From positions 1 through 11,381 of the forward strand of contig CAZLYX010000052.1 in assembly GCA_964563885.1 (NCBI GenBank): DNA of 11,381 bases, read 5' to 3'. Shown here piece after piece: positions 5,368 to 11,381 of this stretch (position 1 is its first letter; each line of letters starts with the position of its first letter). A program made the translations under genes and the position numbers. Origin of the DNA: CAZLYX01 sp964563885 (GTDB lineage Bacteria > Pseudomonadota > Gammaproteobacteria > Burkholderiales > Neisseriaceae). Below the pieces are notes generated by a model. It was not told where the DNA came from and did no database searches. It worked only from the letters and a program-made list of their open reading frames with translations.

Positions 5368-6689
5368 TGAACACAACTTCACAATTTACTAGTAGTTTCT
5401 GGCACTATTACATTTCAATTATTGTCATACTTAGCTTTATTGGTTTGACATGGTTGTTGTTGTCTCAAAACAAAACCAAGGCTCCACCTAAAGGCGAAGA
5501 AACCGAAACCATGGGGCATTCTTGGGATGGCATCGAAGAATATAATAACCCCTTGCCGCGTTGGTGGTTTTTTATGTTCGTAGGTACTATGATTTTTGGT
5601 GTGGGTTATTTCATACTGTACCCAGGAATGGGTGACTATAAAGGCTTGCTAGGCTGGACGAGTCAAAATCAATATGAAAAAGAAATTGCCGCAGCTGATG
5701 AAAAATACAAACCTATTTATGCTAAGTTTGCGAATATGCCGGTTGAGCAAGTTGCTAAAGACCCTCAAGCGCAACGTATTGGTAAAAACTTATATGACAC
5801 GTATTGTATTCAATGTCATGGTTCTGATGCTAAAGGTGCAAAAGGTTTCCCAAATTTAACTGATCATGATTGGTTATGGGGTGGAGAACCTAAGCAAATT
5901 TCTGAAACCATCAAAAATGGTCGTATTGGTGTGATGGTGCCATGGGGCCCAGCATTGGGTGAAGAGCGTGTTAAAGACGTAGCAAACTATGTAATGTCTT
6001 TATCGGGCAAAACCAATGACGAAGAGCGTTCTGCACGTGGTAAATCACTCTTCATGGGTCCGCCTGCAAACTGTTTCACTTGTCATGGTGAACAAGGAAA
6101 AGGCGTGTTAGGTTTAGGACCAAACTTAACCGATGATGTTTGGTTGTGGGGCGGTAGTGAGAAAAGCATCATAGAGACCATTACCAATGGACGTCATAAC
6201 CAAATGCCAGCATGGGATAATTTCTTAGATAAAGATAAGATGCATATCATGACAGCATATGTTTGGGGCTTGAGTAATAACAAAGGTAATGCTGCACCTA
6301 TACCTGTTGCTGACACTGCTGCAGCATCTGTTCCAGCGCCCGTTAATGCGGTTGATGAAGCAAGTGTAAGTTTTGAAAAAGGTATTGCTAAGTTCTATTT
6401 TGCTACAGCTAAAAGTGATGTTGCTACAGGCGCAGATGTGGTAACTACTGACTTACTTAAAGCAGGTAAAGACGGTAAGAAGCTGGTGATCAGTGGCTTT
6501 GCTGATAGTACTGGTAATGTTGAAGCCAATGCTGAGTTGTCTAAAAAACGTGCTGAAGCAGTACAAGCATTTTTAGTTGCTCAGGGTGTAGATATTAAAA
6601 ATATCGAACTGCGTAAACCTGAAAGCAGCACTGGTGCTGTTGGTGATAGCGCTGAAGGTCGTCGTGTTGAAGTGAAGATTGAAGGTTAA
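5367..6689 (+). CDS. ccoP: cbb3-type oxidase dihaem subunit III with C-terminal OmpA-like domain
   Basis: The 440-residue subunit carries electrons from soluble or membrane cytochromes c to CcoO/CcoN. Two N-terminal membrane helices (about 14-33 and 66-86) flank a cytoplasmic loop. Two periplasmic cytochrome c domains follow, with haem motifs CIQCH (147-151) and CFTCH (236-240) and likely axial Met190 and Met280. The domains are visibly related (NLTDHDWLWGG versus NLTDDVWLWGG). An ordinary CcoP ends near residue 305. Here an Ala/Pro-rich linker (about 308-332) leads to an OmpA-like domain (about 333-440) with GFADSTGN, NAELSKKRAEAV and GRRVEVKIEG. D380 and R395 correspond to the pair that binds diaminopimelate in OmpA-type domains. 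The reading frame is continuous and ends just before the operon terminator, so the fusion is not a frameshift artefact of this sequence. GGAG precedes the start. Peptidoglycan contact is inferred. Confidence 0.95.
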   Translation: MNTTSQFTSSFWHYYISIIVILSFIGLTWLLLSQNKTKAPPKGEETETMGHSWDGIEEYNNPLPRWWFFMFVGTMIFGVGYFILYPGMGDYKGLLGWTSQNQYEKEIAAADEKYKPIYAKFANMPVEQVAKDPQAQRIGKNLYDTYCIQCHGSDAKGAKGFPNLTDHDWLWGGEPKQISETIKNGRIGVMVPWGPALGEERVKDVANYVMSLSGKTNDEERSARGKSLFMGPPANCFTCHGEQGKGVLGLGPNLTDDVWLWGGSEKSIIETITNGRHNQMPAWDNFLDKDKMHIMTAYVWGLSNNKGNAAPIPVADTAAASVPAPVNAVDEASVSFEKGIAKFYFATAKSDVATGADVVTTDLLKAGKDGKKLVISGFADSTGNVEANAELSKKRAEAVQAFLVAQGVDIKNIELRKPESSTGAVGDSAEGRRVEVKIEG

Positions 6690-6708
6690 TTCTTTGCCTC
6701 TTCAAATT

Positions 6709-6738
6709 AAAACCGCTTCTTAACCGAAGCGGTTTTTT
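6709..6738 (+). terminator. Intrinsic terminator of ccoNOQP
   Basis: An 11-bp stem (AAAACCGCTTC / GAAGCGGTTTT) with a 6-base loop is followed by six T, 20 bp after the ccoP stop. It contains no DUS, unlike the other strong terminators here. The A-run on the 5' side could allow some activity in the other direction. Confidence 0.92.
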
Positions 6739-6820
6739 ATTCTTTAAAAATTCAGTAAACATCAAAAATGATAACTTCAAAAACTCAAGAATGATGTTTA
6801 AATTAGACAAAAATTCTAGC

Positions 6821-6849
6821 TTTGTAAGGTAAACAGATTTGTAAGGTAA
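6821..6849. repeat. 12-bp direct repeat, 17-bp period
   Basis: TTTGTAAGGTAA occurs at 6821-6832 and again at 6838-6849. It may be a pair of protein-binding half sites or a short slippage duplication. No function can be assigned. Confidence 0.5.
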
Positions 6850-6937
6850 TAGGCGCTGCGATAAATTTACATTTTATGTAAGTTGATAGTTAGATAATAC
6901 CTATATGAGCTTGTTGATGTAATACGGAAATTGACAC

Positions 6938-6973
6938 AAAGGCTACCTGAAAAGAAAAACTCAGGTAGCCTTT
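6938..6973. terminator. DUS hairpin, likely terminator
   Basis: An exact DUS (6940-6951) faces an 11-of-12 inverted copy (6960-6971). Together with flanking A/T they form a 13-bp stem with a 10-base A-rich loop. Only a short T-run follows on either strand, so termination is weaker than at 425-460. It may act as a second barrier between the cco operon and hflX. Confidence 0.6.
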
Positions 6974-7031
6974 TGTTATTAAAATGACTTAGCAGGTTTA
7001 ATATGTTGGTTATATTGTGAGTGAGATAAAG

Positions 7032-7112
7032 ATGCACCACAGAAATTTTTTGCAGCTATGTTATGATGAAGATATTGATGCAAAACGATGGATATTAGTT
7101 AATAAAGGATAA
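7032..7112 (+). CDS. Doubtful 26-codon leader ORF before hflX
   Basis: ATG at 7032 opens a 26-residue frame beginning MHHRNFLQLCYDEDID and stopping at 7110-7112, three bases before the TTG start of hflX. A GTG at 7017 is in the same frame. No clear Shine-Dalgarno precedes the ATG. The hflX ribosome binding site lies in its last codons, so termination here could couple translation into hflX. The peptide is not recognised, and a chance reading frame is as likely. Confidence 0.2.
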   Translation: MHHRNFLQLCYDEDIDAKRWILVNKG

Positions 7113-7115
7113 ATT

Positions 7116-8303
7116 TTGAGCCCTAAAGCAAGTGTTTTTCATGTGGATAAAAGCTTGGAAAAGCCTGAGCGGGTTATGTTGGTGGGCGTGATGTTGAGTG
7201 TGGATTATGCTGGAACCAATGAGTTACGTGAACAAGCTTTTCAGGCAAACTTAGCCGAAGCGACTGAATTAGTGCGTGCTACAGGCGGAGAGTTAGTGAC
7301 CACAGAAACCGCAAAACGTGATCGTGCGCATTCGGCTGTGTTTGTGGGTACTGGTAAGGCTGAAGAATTAGCTGAAACTGTGATAGCAAATGAAGTTGAT
7401 TTGGTGGTCTTTAATCATGAGCTAACACCAACTCAAGAGCGCAACTTAGAACGTGTTTTGCAATGTAGGGTATTGGATAGAGTAGGCTTGATTTTGGCTA
7501 TTTTTGCGCAAAGAGCACAATCACAAGAAGGTAAATTACAAGTTGAGCTGGCACAGTTAAATCATTTGAGCGGACGCTTAGTGCGGGGCTATGGCCATTT
7601 AAAAAGCCAGCGCGGTGGCATTGGCTTGAAAGGCCCAGGTGAGACCCAGCTCGAAACTGATCGCCGTTTAATTGGTAATAAAATTACCATGCTTAAGAAG
7701 CAGCTGCAAAGTGTCGAGAAGCAGCGTGCCACGCGTCGCAAGTCGCGCATGTCAGGGCATATCAAAACATTTGCAATTGTTGGTTATACCAATACCGGAA
7801 AATCAAGCTTGTTTAACCGGCTCACCAAAGCAGATGTGCTGGCGAAAGATCAGTTGTTTGCAACTTTAGACACCACTGCTCGCCGCCTGTATTTGTCTGA
7901 CCAAGCCAGTATTATTTTAACGGACACAGTAGGTTTTGTACGTGATTTACCGCATAAACTGGTTTCTGCTTTTTCTGCTACCTTGGAAGAAACAGCTTTA
8001 GCTGATTTATTATTACATGTAGTCGATAGCAGTCACCCTGATTATGAGCGGCAAATTGAAGATGTTAATACTGTATTAGCGGAAATAGGTGCAGATAAAG
8101 TACCACAATTATTGGTTTATAATAAAATCGACTTATTACCATCAGGTGAGCGTGAACCTGGGTTGTTGTGCAATGCTGAGGGACGGGCACTTGCAGCTAA
8201 TATTTCTGTGCAAGAAAGTTTGGGTTTGGATGATTTGCGCAAAGCACTAATTGATTATGCGCTCGACTTGCCTAGCACTGTTGTGAATGCAGATAATATT
8301 TAA
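7116..8303 (+). CDS. hflX: GTPase HflX
   Basis: A 395-residue ribosome-associated GTPase; in E. coli HflX splits stalled or stress-arrested 70S ribosomes. It has the N-terminal HflX domain (about 1-150), a coiled linker with the signature GPGETQLETDRR (173-184) and a GTPase domain from about 215. The GTPase motifs are G1 GYTNTGKSS (223-231), G3 DTVGF (270-274) and G4 NKID (336-339). G1 has Thr-Gly where many homologues read Ala-Gly, a tolerable change. The start is TTG, chosen because AAGGA lies six bases upstream and the N-terminus fits; the first in-frame alternative, GTG at 7143, would remove nine residues. It is not next to hfq here. The lipoprotein gene begins 82 bp downstream with no terminator between, so read-through is possible. 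Confidence 0.95.
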   Translation: MSPKASVFHVDKSLEKPERVMLVGVMLSVDYAGTNELREQAFQANLAEATELVRATGGELVTTETAKRDRAHSAVFVGTGKAEELAETVIANEVDLVVFNHELTPTQERNLERVLQCRVLDRVGLILAIFAQRAQSQEGKLQVELAQLNHLSGRLVRGYGHLKSQRGGIGLKGPGETQLETDRRLIGNKITMLKKQLQSVEKQRATRRKSRMSGHIKTFAIVGYTNTGKSSLFNRLTKADVLAKDQLFATLDTTARRLYLSDQASIILTDTVGFVRDLPHKLVSAFSATLEETALADLLLHVVDSSHPDYERQIEDVNTVLAEIGADKVPQLLVYNKIDLLPSGEREPGLLCNAEGRALAANISVQESLGLDDLRKALIDYALDLPSTVVNADNI

Positions 8304-8306
8304 TTT

Positions 8307-8327
8307 ACTGAGGCTACCTGAAAGTAT
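8307..8327 (+). repeat. Extended DUS, copy 1
   Basis: An exact DUS (8311-8322) lies eight bases after the hflX stop. The flanks extend the identity with the copy at 8776-8796 to 21 bp. It is unpaired, so it does not form a terminator. Confidence 0.85.
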
Positions 8328-8385
8328 CCGCTGATAAATTTACATATTGTTGATGCTCAACTGTTGTCAAATATAGGAGAGAAAC

Positions 8386-8772
8386 ATGTTGAATAAACCT
8401 ACCTTTTGGGTCGCCATCACTTGTTTGCTTTTGGCTGCTTGTGCCACTACGCCAGAACAGAAGGCAAAGCGAGAAGCTGAGCAAAAGCTTGCAGAGCAGC
8501 AGTTGCAAGTTAACTTGGCAGCGCAGTGTGACCCTGAAACCGCAACATTGATGCAGCAACAGTTTAATCCTAAACCAGACAGCAGTGAAGCCGAGCAAAA
8601 AGAATTTCGCTTGCGTTATGTAGATAAAGTGGCTGAGCCGATGTTTCAGGCCTGCTACAAAATGGCGTGGCAAAACTATATTTCACAGCGTCGCTTAGAG
8701 CGTTTGGAATATTACTATGACCGCCAAGATTTATACGATCATATGTATCGACCTTATGGTCGGTGGTGGTAA
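8386..8772 (+). CDS. Small lipoprotein of unknown function
   Basis: A 128-residue predicted lipoprotein. The N-terminus has a hydrophobic signal ending in the lipobox LAAC with Cys19 as the lipidation site. Ala20 at position +2 does not signal inner-membrane retention, so sorting to the outer membrane is likely if a Lol-type rule applies. The mature part has a charged Lys/Glu/Gln-rich stretch (about 24-45, probably helical). It ends in an unusually aromatic and arginine-rich tail (about 95-128) with repeated Tyr, Arg and a terminal RWW. Two more Cys (about 48 and 90) could form a disulphide in the periplasm. AGGAGAG precedes the ATG. It sits between hflX and a secreted TraB/GumN gene, separated from the latter by 49 bp. 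I do not recognise the family. Confidence 0.85.
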   Translation: MLNKPTFWVAITCLLLAACATTPEQKAKREAEQKLAEQQLQVNLAAQCDPETATLMQQQFNPKPDSSEAEQKEFRLRYVDKVAEPMFQACYKMAWQNYISQRRLERLEYYYDRQDLYDHMYRPYGRWW

Positions 8773-8775
8773 AAC

Positions 8776-8796
8776 ACTGAGGCTACCTGAAAGTAT
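8776..8796 (+). repeat. Extended DUS, copy 2
   Basis: An exact DUS (8780-8791) directly follows the lipoprotein gene and shares 21 identical bases with 8307-8327. Both copies occupy the same position, just after a stop codon, in the same orientation. Confidence 0.85.
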
Positions 8797-8821
8797 TGTT
8801 TATTAATTAAGGGGAAAACGA

Positions 8822-9775
8822 ATGACGCGATTGTGGCTAGCTGTACTGTTGTGTATGGTTTATGGCGTTTCGTTCGCACGCGGCGAGCCTGAAGAAGACA
8901 CATTTTTATGGCGAGTGAGTAAAAATGGGCCTACTTCGTATTTATTGGGTACCGTGCACGTTGGCCCAGTAAATGGCAAGCTACCTGAACAGTATGTAGA
9001 GCTGATTAAACAGGTTGATCGCGTGGTAGTGGAATCCAACAGTGATGAGACTGAATCGCCAGATTATCTTCAAGACTTGGCAACCATGAACGATATGATG
9101 TATGAAACCAACCCGCTGCATAAAACCATCGGTGATGTTCGTATTGTTTTAATCAACCGTGCATTAAAGCAAGGCGAAGAGCCACTACAAATAGATCGGA
9201 ATACCCGCATGCAGCCATGGGCGGTGTGGGCAATGCTGGAATCCATGTACAGCCCTAAAGGTTATTCATACCAATATGGTATAGATAACCTGTTGATACA
9301 AGAAGCAAAAAAGCAGAGTAAGCAAGTTGTGGCACTGGAGCGGCTAGAGGGTATGCGTTATATGGAAAGTGTGCCTGAAGATAAAGTCATTCGGCGTTTA
9401 GATAAAATGATTGCACATCATAAAGCGATTTTACAAGAAGAAATAGAATTGGTGACGCAATACCAACGGCAAGAAGCCAAGCAAATTTGGGCTGATATAA
9501 ATAACCCCGTTAAGCAAATGCGCTATGTTAGTAAAAAAGACCAAGCTTATTGGAATGACTTTTTATTTGACCGCTTGCTGACTGAGCGTAATCAAACTTG
9601 GCTGAATAAATTGGTGACCATATTGCCGCAAAAGCCAGCTTTAGTGGCGGTGGGCTCTGCGCATTTATTTGGTGAACAAGGGTTGATTCTAAGGTTGCGC
9701 CAAATAGGCTATAAGGTTGAACCTATCTTGTTGAATTCCAAACAAAAAGAAGTAAAATCTGTGGCAGTAAATTGA
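8822..9775 (+). CDS. TraB/GumN family protein, secreted
   Basis: A 317-residue protein with an N-terminal signal peptide probably cleaved after SFA (residue 19), so it acts outside the cytoplasm. The mature protein carries the two conserved ends of the TraB/GumN family: LLGTVHVG at 41-48 with a following VVVESN segment (about 68-73), and VAVGSAHLFGEQG near 275-287. The GTxH and GxAH motifs and the acidic residues are thought to form a metal site, and related members (Tiki) are described as metalloproteases; activity for bacterial GumN-type proteins is largely untested. AAGGGG precedes the ATG. An imperfect DUS lies in the coding region at 8978-8989. It may be co-transcribed with the lipoprotein gene. 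Family assignment is firm; function is not known. Confidence 0.88.
   Translation: MTRLWLAVLLCMVYGVSFARGEPEEDTFLWRVSKNGPTSYLLGTVHVGPVNGKLPEQYVELIKQVDRVVVESNSDETESPDYLQDLATMNDMMYETNPLHKTIGDVRIVLINRALKQGEEPLQIDRNTRMQPWAVWAMLESMYSPKGYSYQYGIDNLLIQEAKKQSKQVVALERLEGMRYMESVPEDKVIRRLDKMIAHHKAILQEEIELVTQYQRQEAKQIWADINNPVKQMRYVSKKDQAYWNDFLFDRLLTERNQTWLNKLVTILPQKPALVAVGSAHLFGEQGLILRLRQIGYKVEPILLNSKQKEVKSVAVN
8978..8989 (+). repeat. DUS variant, 11 of 12, intragenic
   Basis: AAGCTACCTGAA inside the TraB/GumN gene, encoding residues around KLPE, with one mismatch at the second base. Confidence 0.55.
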
Positions 9776-9824
9776 CCAGCCTAGCTAATAAGTGGATAAT
9801 CCTGCACATTAAATCAAACAATTC

Positions 9825-9856
9825 TTCAGGTAGCCCAATCATTGAGGCTACCTGAA
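9825..9856. repeat. Inverted DUS pair between TraB/GumN gene and trhP
   Basis: A minus-strand 11-of-12 copy (9825-9836) faces an exact plus-strand copy (9845-9856), able to form an 11-bp stem. No T-run follows on either strand, so terminator activity is doubtful even though the hairpin is stable. It lies 30 bp before the trhP start. Confidence 0.75.
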
Positions 9857-9886
9857 AACATTATTTAACTATAAGAATGAGCACAC

Positions 9887-11242
9887 ATGAAATCACCAGA
9901 ACTTCTCTTGCCTGCTGGCGGCCTCGAGCGCATGCGCGCCGCTTTTGATTATGGCGCTGATGCTGTTTATGCCGGCTCGCCGCGCTACTCACTGCGCGCG
10001 CGCAATAATGAATTTGCTAAAATAGACGTGCTAGAAACGGGCATTCGTGAAGCACACGAGCGGCGCAAAAAATTCTTTTTAACCGTTAATACACTGCCTC
10101 ACAACAGTAAGCTCAAAACCTTTATGAGTGACATGGAGCCGCTGATCGAAATGAAGCCTGATGCGCTTATTATGGCAGACCCAGGCTTGATTATGAACGT
10201 GCGCGAACGTTGGCCAGAGATGCCCATACATCTATCGGTACAAGCCAACACCACCAACTATTGGGGCGTAAAATTTTGGCAAAAAATGGGTGTTGAACGC
10301 ATTATCTTGTCGCGTGAATTATCCATTGAAGAAATTGCCGAAATTCGTCAAGAATGCCCAGATATTGAAATAGAAGTGTTTGTTCATGGTGCTTTGTGCA
10401 TTGCTTACTCTGGCCGCTGCTTACTGTCTGGCTATTTTAATCATCGTGACCCCAACCAAGGTACGTGCACCAACGCTTGCCGCTGGGATTATAAAGTACA
10501 CGAAGCAGGTGATAGCGATGCGGGAGATGCGCAGTTGTTGAGCGGTTTCAATTTTAACCAAGCACAAGAAGAAGCCAATTTCGCATTTGAAGGCATTAAT
10601 GGACAAGTGCGCCATCCAGCAGCGGATAAAGTGTTTTTAATTGAAGAAGCTAATCGTCCAGGCGAGCTGATGCCGATTATGGAAGATGAACACGGCACGT
10701 ATATCATGAATTCAAAAGATTTACGTGCCATCGAGCAAGTGGCAAAACTGGTTGAAATTGGTGTTGATTCTTTGAAAATTGAAGGTCGTACCAAATCAGT
10801 TTACTACGTTGCACGCGTGGCACAATCTTATCGTAAAGCAGTTGACGATGCTGTAGCTGGGCGCTCATTTGACTTTAGTTTGTTGTCAGAATTGGAAGGG
10901 TTAGCCAATCGTGGTTACACACCGGGCTTTTTAGAGCGTCACCAAACTAAAGATTACCAAAACTATTTGAGCGGACATTCTTTAGCCAAACAAAGCCAAT
11001 TTGTTGGTCAAGTAACCGAGATCGATAATGAAGGTTGGGCGACGATTGAAGTCAAAAATAAATTTTCGGTGGGTGATACGTTAGAAATTATTCATCCGAA
11101 TGGTAATCAAACCGTTATATTAGGTGAGATGACGCGTAAAGGCGAAGTAGTTGATGTGGCACCAGGTAATGGCATTCAAGTAAAAATTCCACATATGGTG
11201 GGTAAAGAAAAAGCACTGGTGGCAAGAGTGATGAATCCTTAA
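9887..11242 (+). CDS. trhP: Peptidase U32 family tRNA 5-hydroxyuridine synthesis protein
   Basis: A 451-residue protein matching YegQ/TrhP in length and sequence. In E. coli TrhP is needed for the prephenate-dependent, oxygen-independent hydroxylation of U34 in certain tRNAs, the first step to cmo5U/mo5U. The N-terminus KSPELLLPAGGLERMRAAFDYGADAVYAG is the family hallmark and the first 330 residues form the TIM-barrel-like U32 domain. Four Cys at 171, 178, 194 and 198 (ALCIAYSGRC and GTCTNAC) match the iron-sulphur ligands of this group. The HGALC context and the later SLKIEGRTKSVYY segment separate it from the protease-annotated relatives. The C-terminal part (about 350-451) is the small beta-barrel extension. 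There is no strong Shine-Dalgarno before the ATG. The gene ends 22 bp before a DUS-hairpin terminator. RlhA-type or generic U32 function is less likely given the length. Confidence 0.92.
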   Translation: MKSPELLLPAGGLERMRAAFDYGADAVYAGSPRYSLRARNNEFAKIDVLETGIREAHERRKKFFLTVNTLPHNSKLKTFMSDMEPLIEMKPDALIMADPGLIMNVRERWPEMPIHLSVQANTTNYWGVKFWQKMGVERIILSRELSIEEIAEIRQECPDIEIEVFVHGALCIAYSGRCLLSGYFNHRDPNQGTCTNACRWDYKVHEAGDSDAGDAQLLSGFNFNQAQEEANFAFEGINGQVRHPAADKVFLIEEANRPGELMPIMEDEHGTYIMNSKDLRAIEQVAKLVEIGVDSLKIEGRTKSVYYVARVAQSYRKAVDDAVAGRSFDFSLLSELEGLANRGYTPGFLERHQTKDYQNYLSGHSLAKQSQFVGQVTEIDNEGWATIEVKNKFSVGDTLEIIHPNGNQTVILGEMTRKGEVVDVAPGNGIQVKIPHMVGKEKALVARVMNP

Positions 11243-11264
11243 TCACTCAATTAGAATTTATTTA

Positions 11265-11296
11265 AAAGGCTACCTGAAAAATTTCAGGTAGCCTTT
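11265..11296. terminator. DUS-hairpin terminator, probably bidirectional
   Basis: Exact inverted DUS copies (11267-11278 and 11283-11294) form a 14-bp perfect stem with a 4-base loop. T-rich DNA follows on the plus strand and AAAA precedes it, giving a T-run on the minus strand. It ends trhP and could also serve a convergent gene entering from the right edge. Confidence 0.88.
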
Positions 11297-11381
11297 ATTA
11301 TTTTAATTTTATGTTTTACTTAAATACTTGATATCTATTTTGTTAAAAAACACTCTAAGACATTTAAAGACTCGCAAAGTG

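Larger units (their letters stand above)
6739..7115. other. Intergenic region between ccoP and hflX
   Basis: It is AT-rich, with no recognisable gene apart from a doubtful 26-codon frame next to hflX (7032-7112). It contains a 12-bp direct repeat (6821-6832 and 6838-6849), a small palindrome (TTACAT/ATGTAA, 6867-6881) and a DUS hairpin (6938-6973). hfq, the usual partner upstream of hflX, is not here. I could not find a convincing sigma-70 promoter for hflX by eye. Confidence 0.5.

Noticed and set aside
10421..10794. Minus-strand open frames inside trhP
   Set aside because: They lie wholly inside a well-supported gene and show no recognisable protein features.
11309..11381. Minus-strand frames entering from the right edge, stopping at 11335-11337 or 11309-11311
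   Set aside because: A convergent gene ending here would fit the bidirectional terminator at 11265-11296, but 14-23 codons are too few to decide between frames or assign a family.

Overview
The window looks like a chromosomal segment of a low-GC member of the Neisseriaceae. The main evidence is the 12-mer AGGCTACCTGAA, which is the Eikenella-type dialect of the neisserial DNA uptake sequence (DUS). It occurs exactly 11 times and about six more times with one or two mismatches, on both strands, mostly between genes and often as inverted pairs that form terminators. By eye, base composition is AT-rich (roughly low 40s percent GC). That fits a bee-gut-type relative such as Snodgrassella better than high-GC Eikenella, but the genus is an inference. 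No mobile element, CRISPR array, tRNA or rRNA is visible.

Layout: 1-480 is an AT-rich non-coding stretch with DnaA-box-like motifs and a DUS-hairpin terminator. On the minus strand lie a small TIGR01244/DUF442-type phosphatase or sulfurtransferase-like protein (481-912) and an M61-family aminopeptidase with a PDZ domain (1008-2768). A 329-bp divergent region (2769-3097) carries a near-consensus FNR box placed as in an anaerobically activated promoter. It is followed by the complete plus-strand cbb3 oxidase operon ccoN-ccoO-ccoQ-ccoP (3098-6689), which ends in a strong terminator. After 426 bp of mostly empty DNA come hflX (7116-8303, TTG start), a small lipoprotein of unknown function (8386-8772), a secreted TraB/GumN protein (8822-9775) and a U32-family trhP/yegQ tRNA-hydroxylation gene (9887-11242). 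A DUS-hairpin terminator closes the last gene.

The cco genes together encode a high-affinity terminal oxidase for low-oxygen respiration. CcoN is the haem-copper catalytic subunit, CcoO and CcoP bring electrons through c-type haems, and CcoQ is the small stabilising subunit. The assembly genes ccoGHIS are not in the window. The most unusual feature is CcoP: after its two haem c domains it continues through an Ala/Pro-rich linker into a complete OmpA-like peptidoglycan-binding domain with the key Asp and Arg retained. This predicts an inner-membrane oxidase that touches or is tethered to the cell wall. The remaining genes are ordinary housekeeping or poorly characterised conserved genes.
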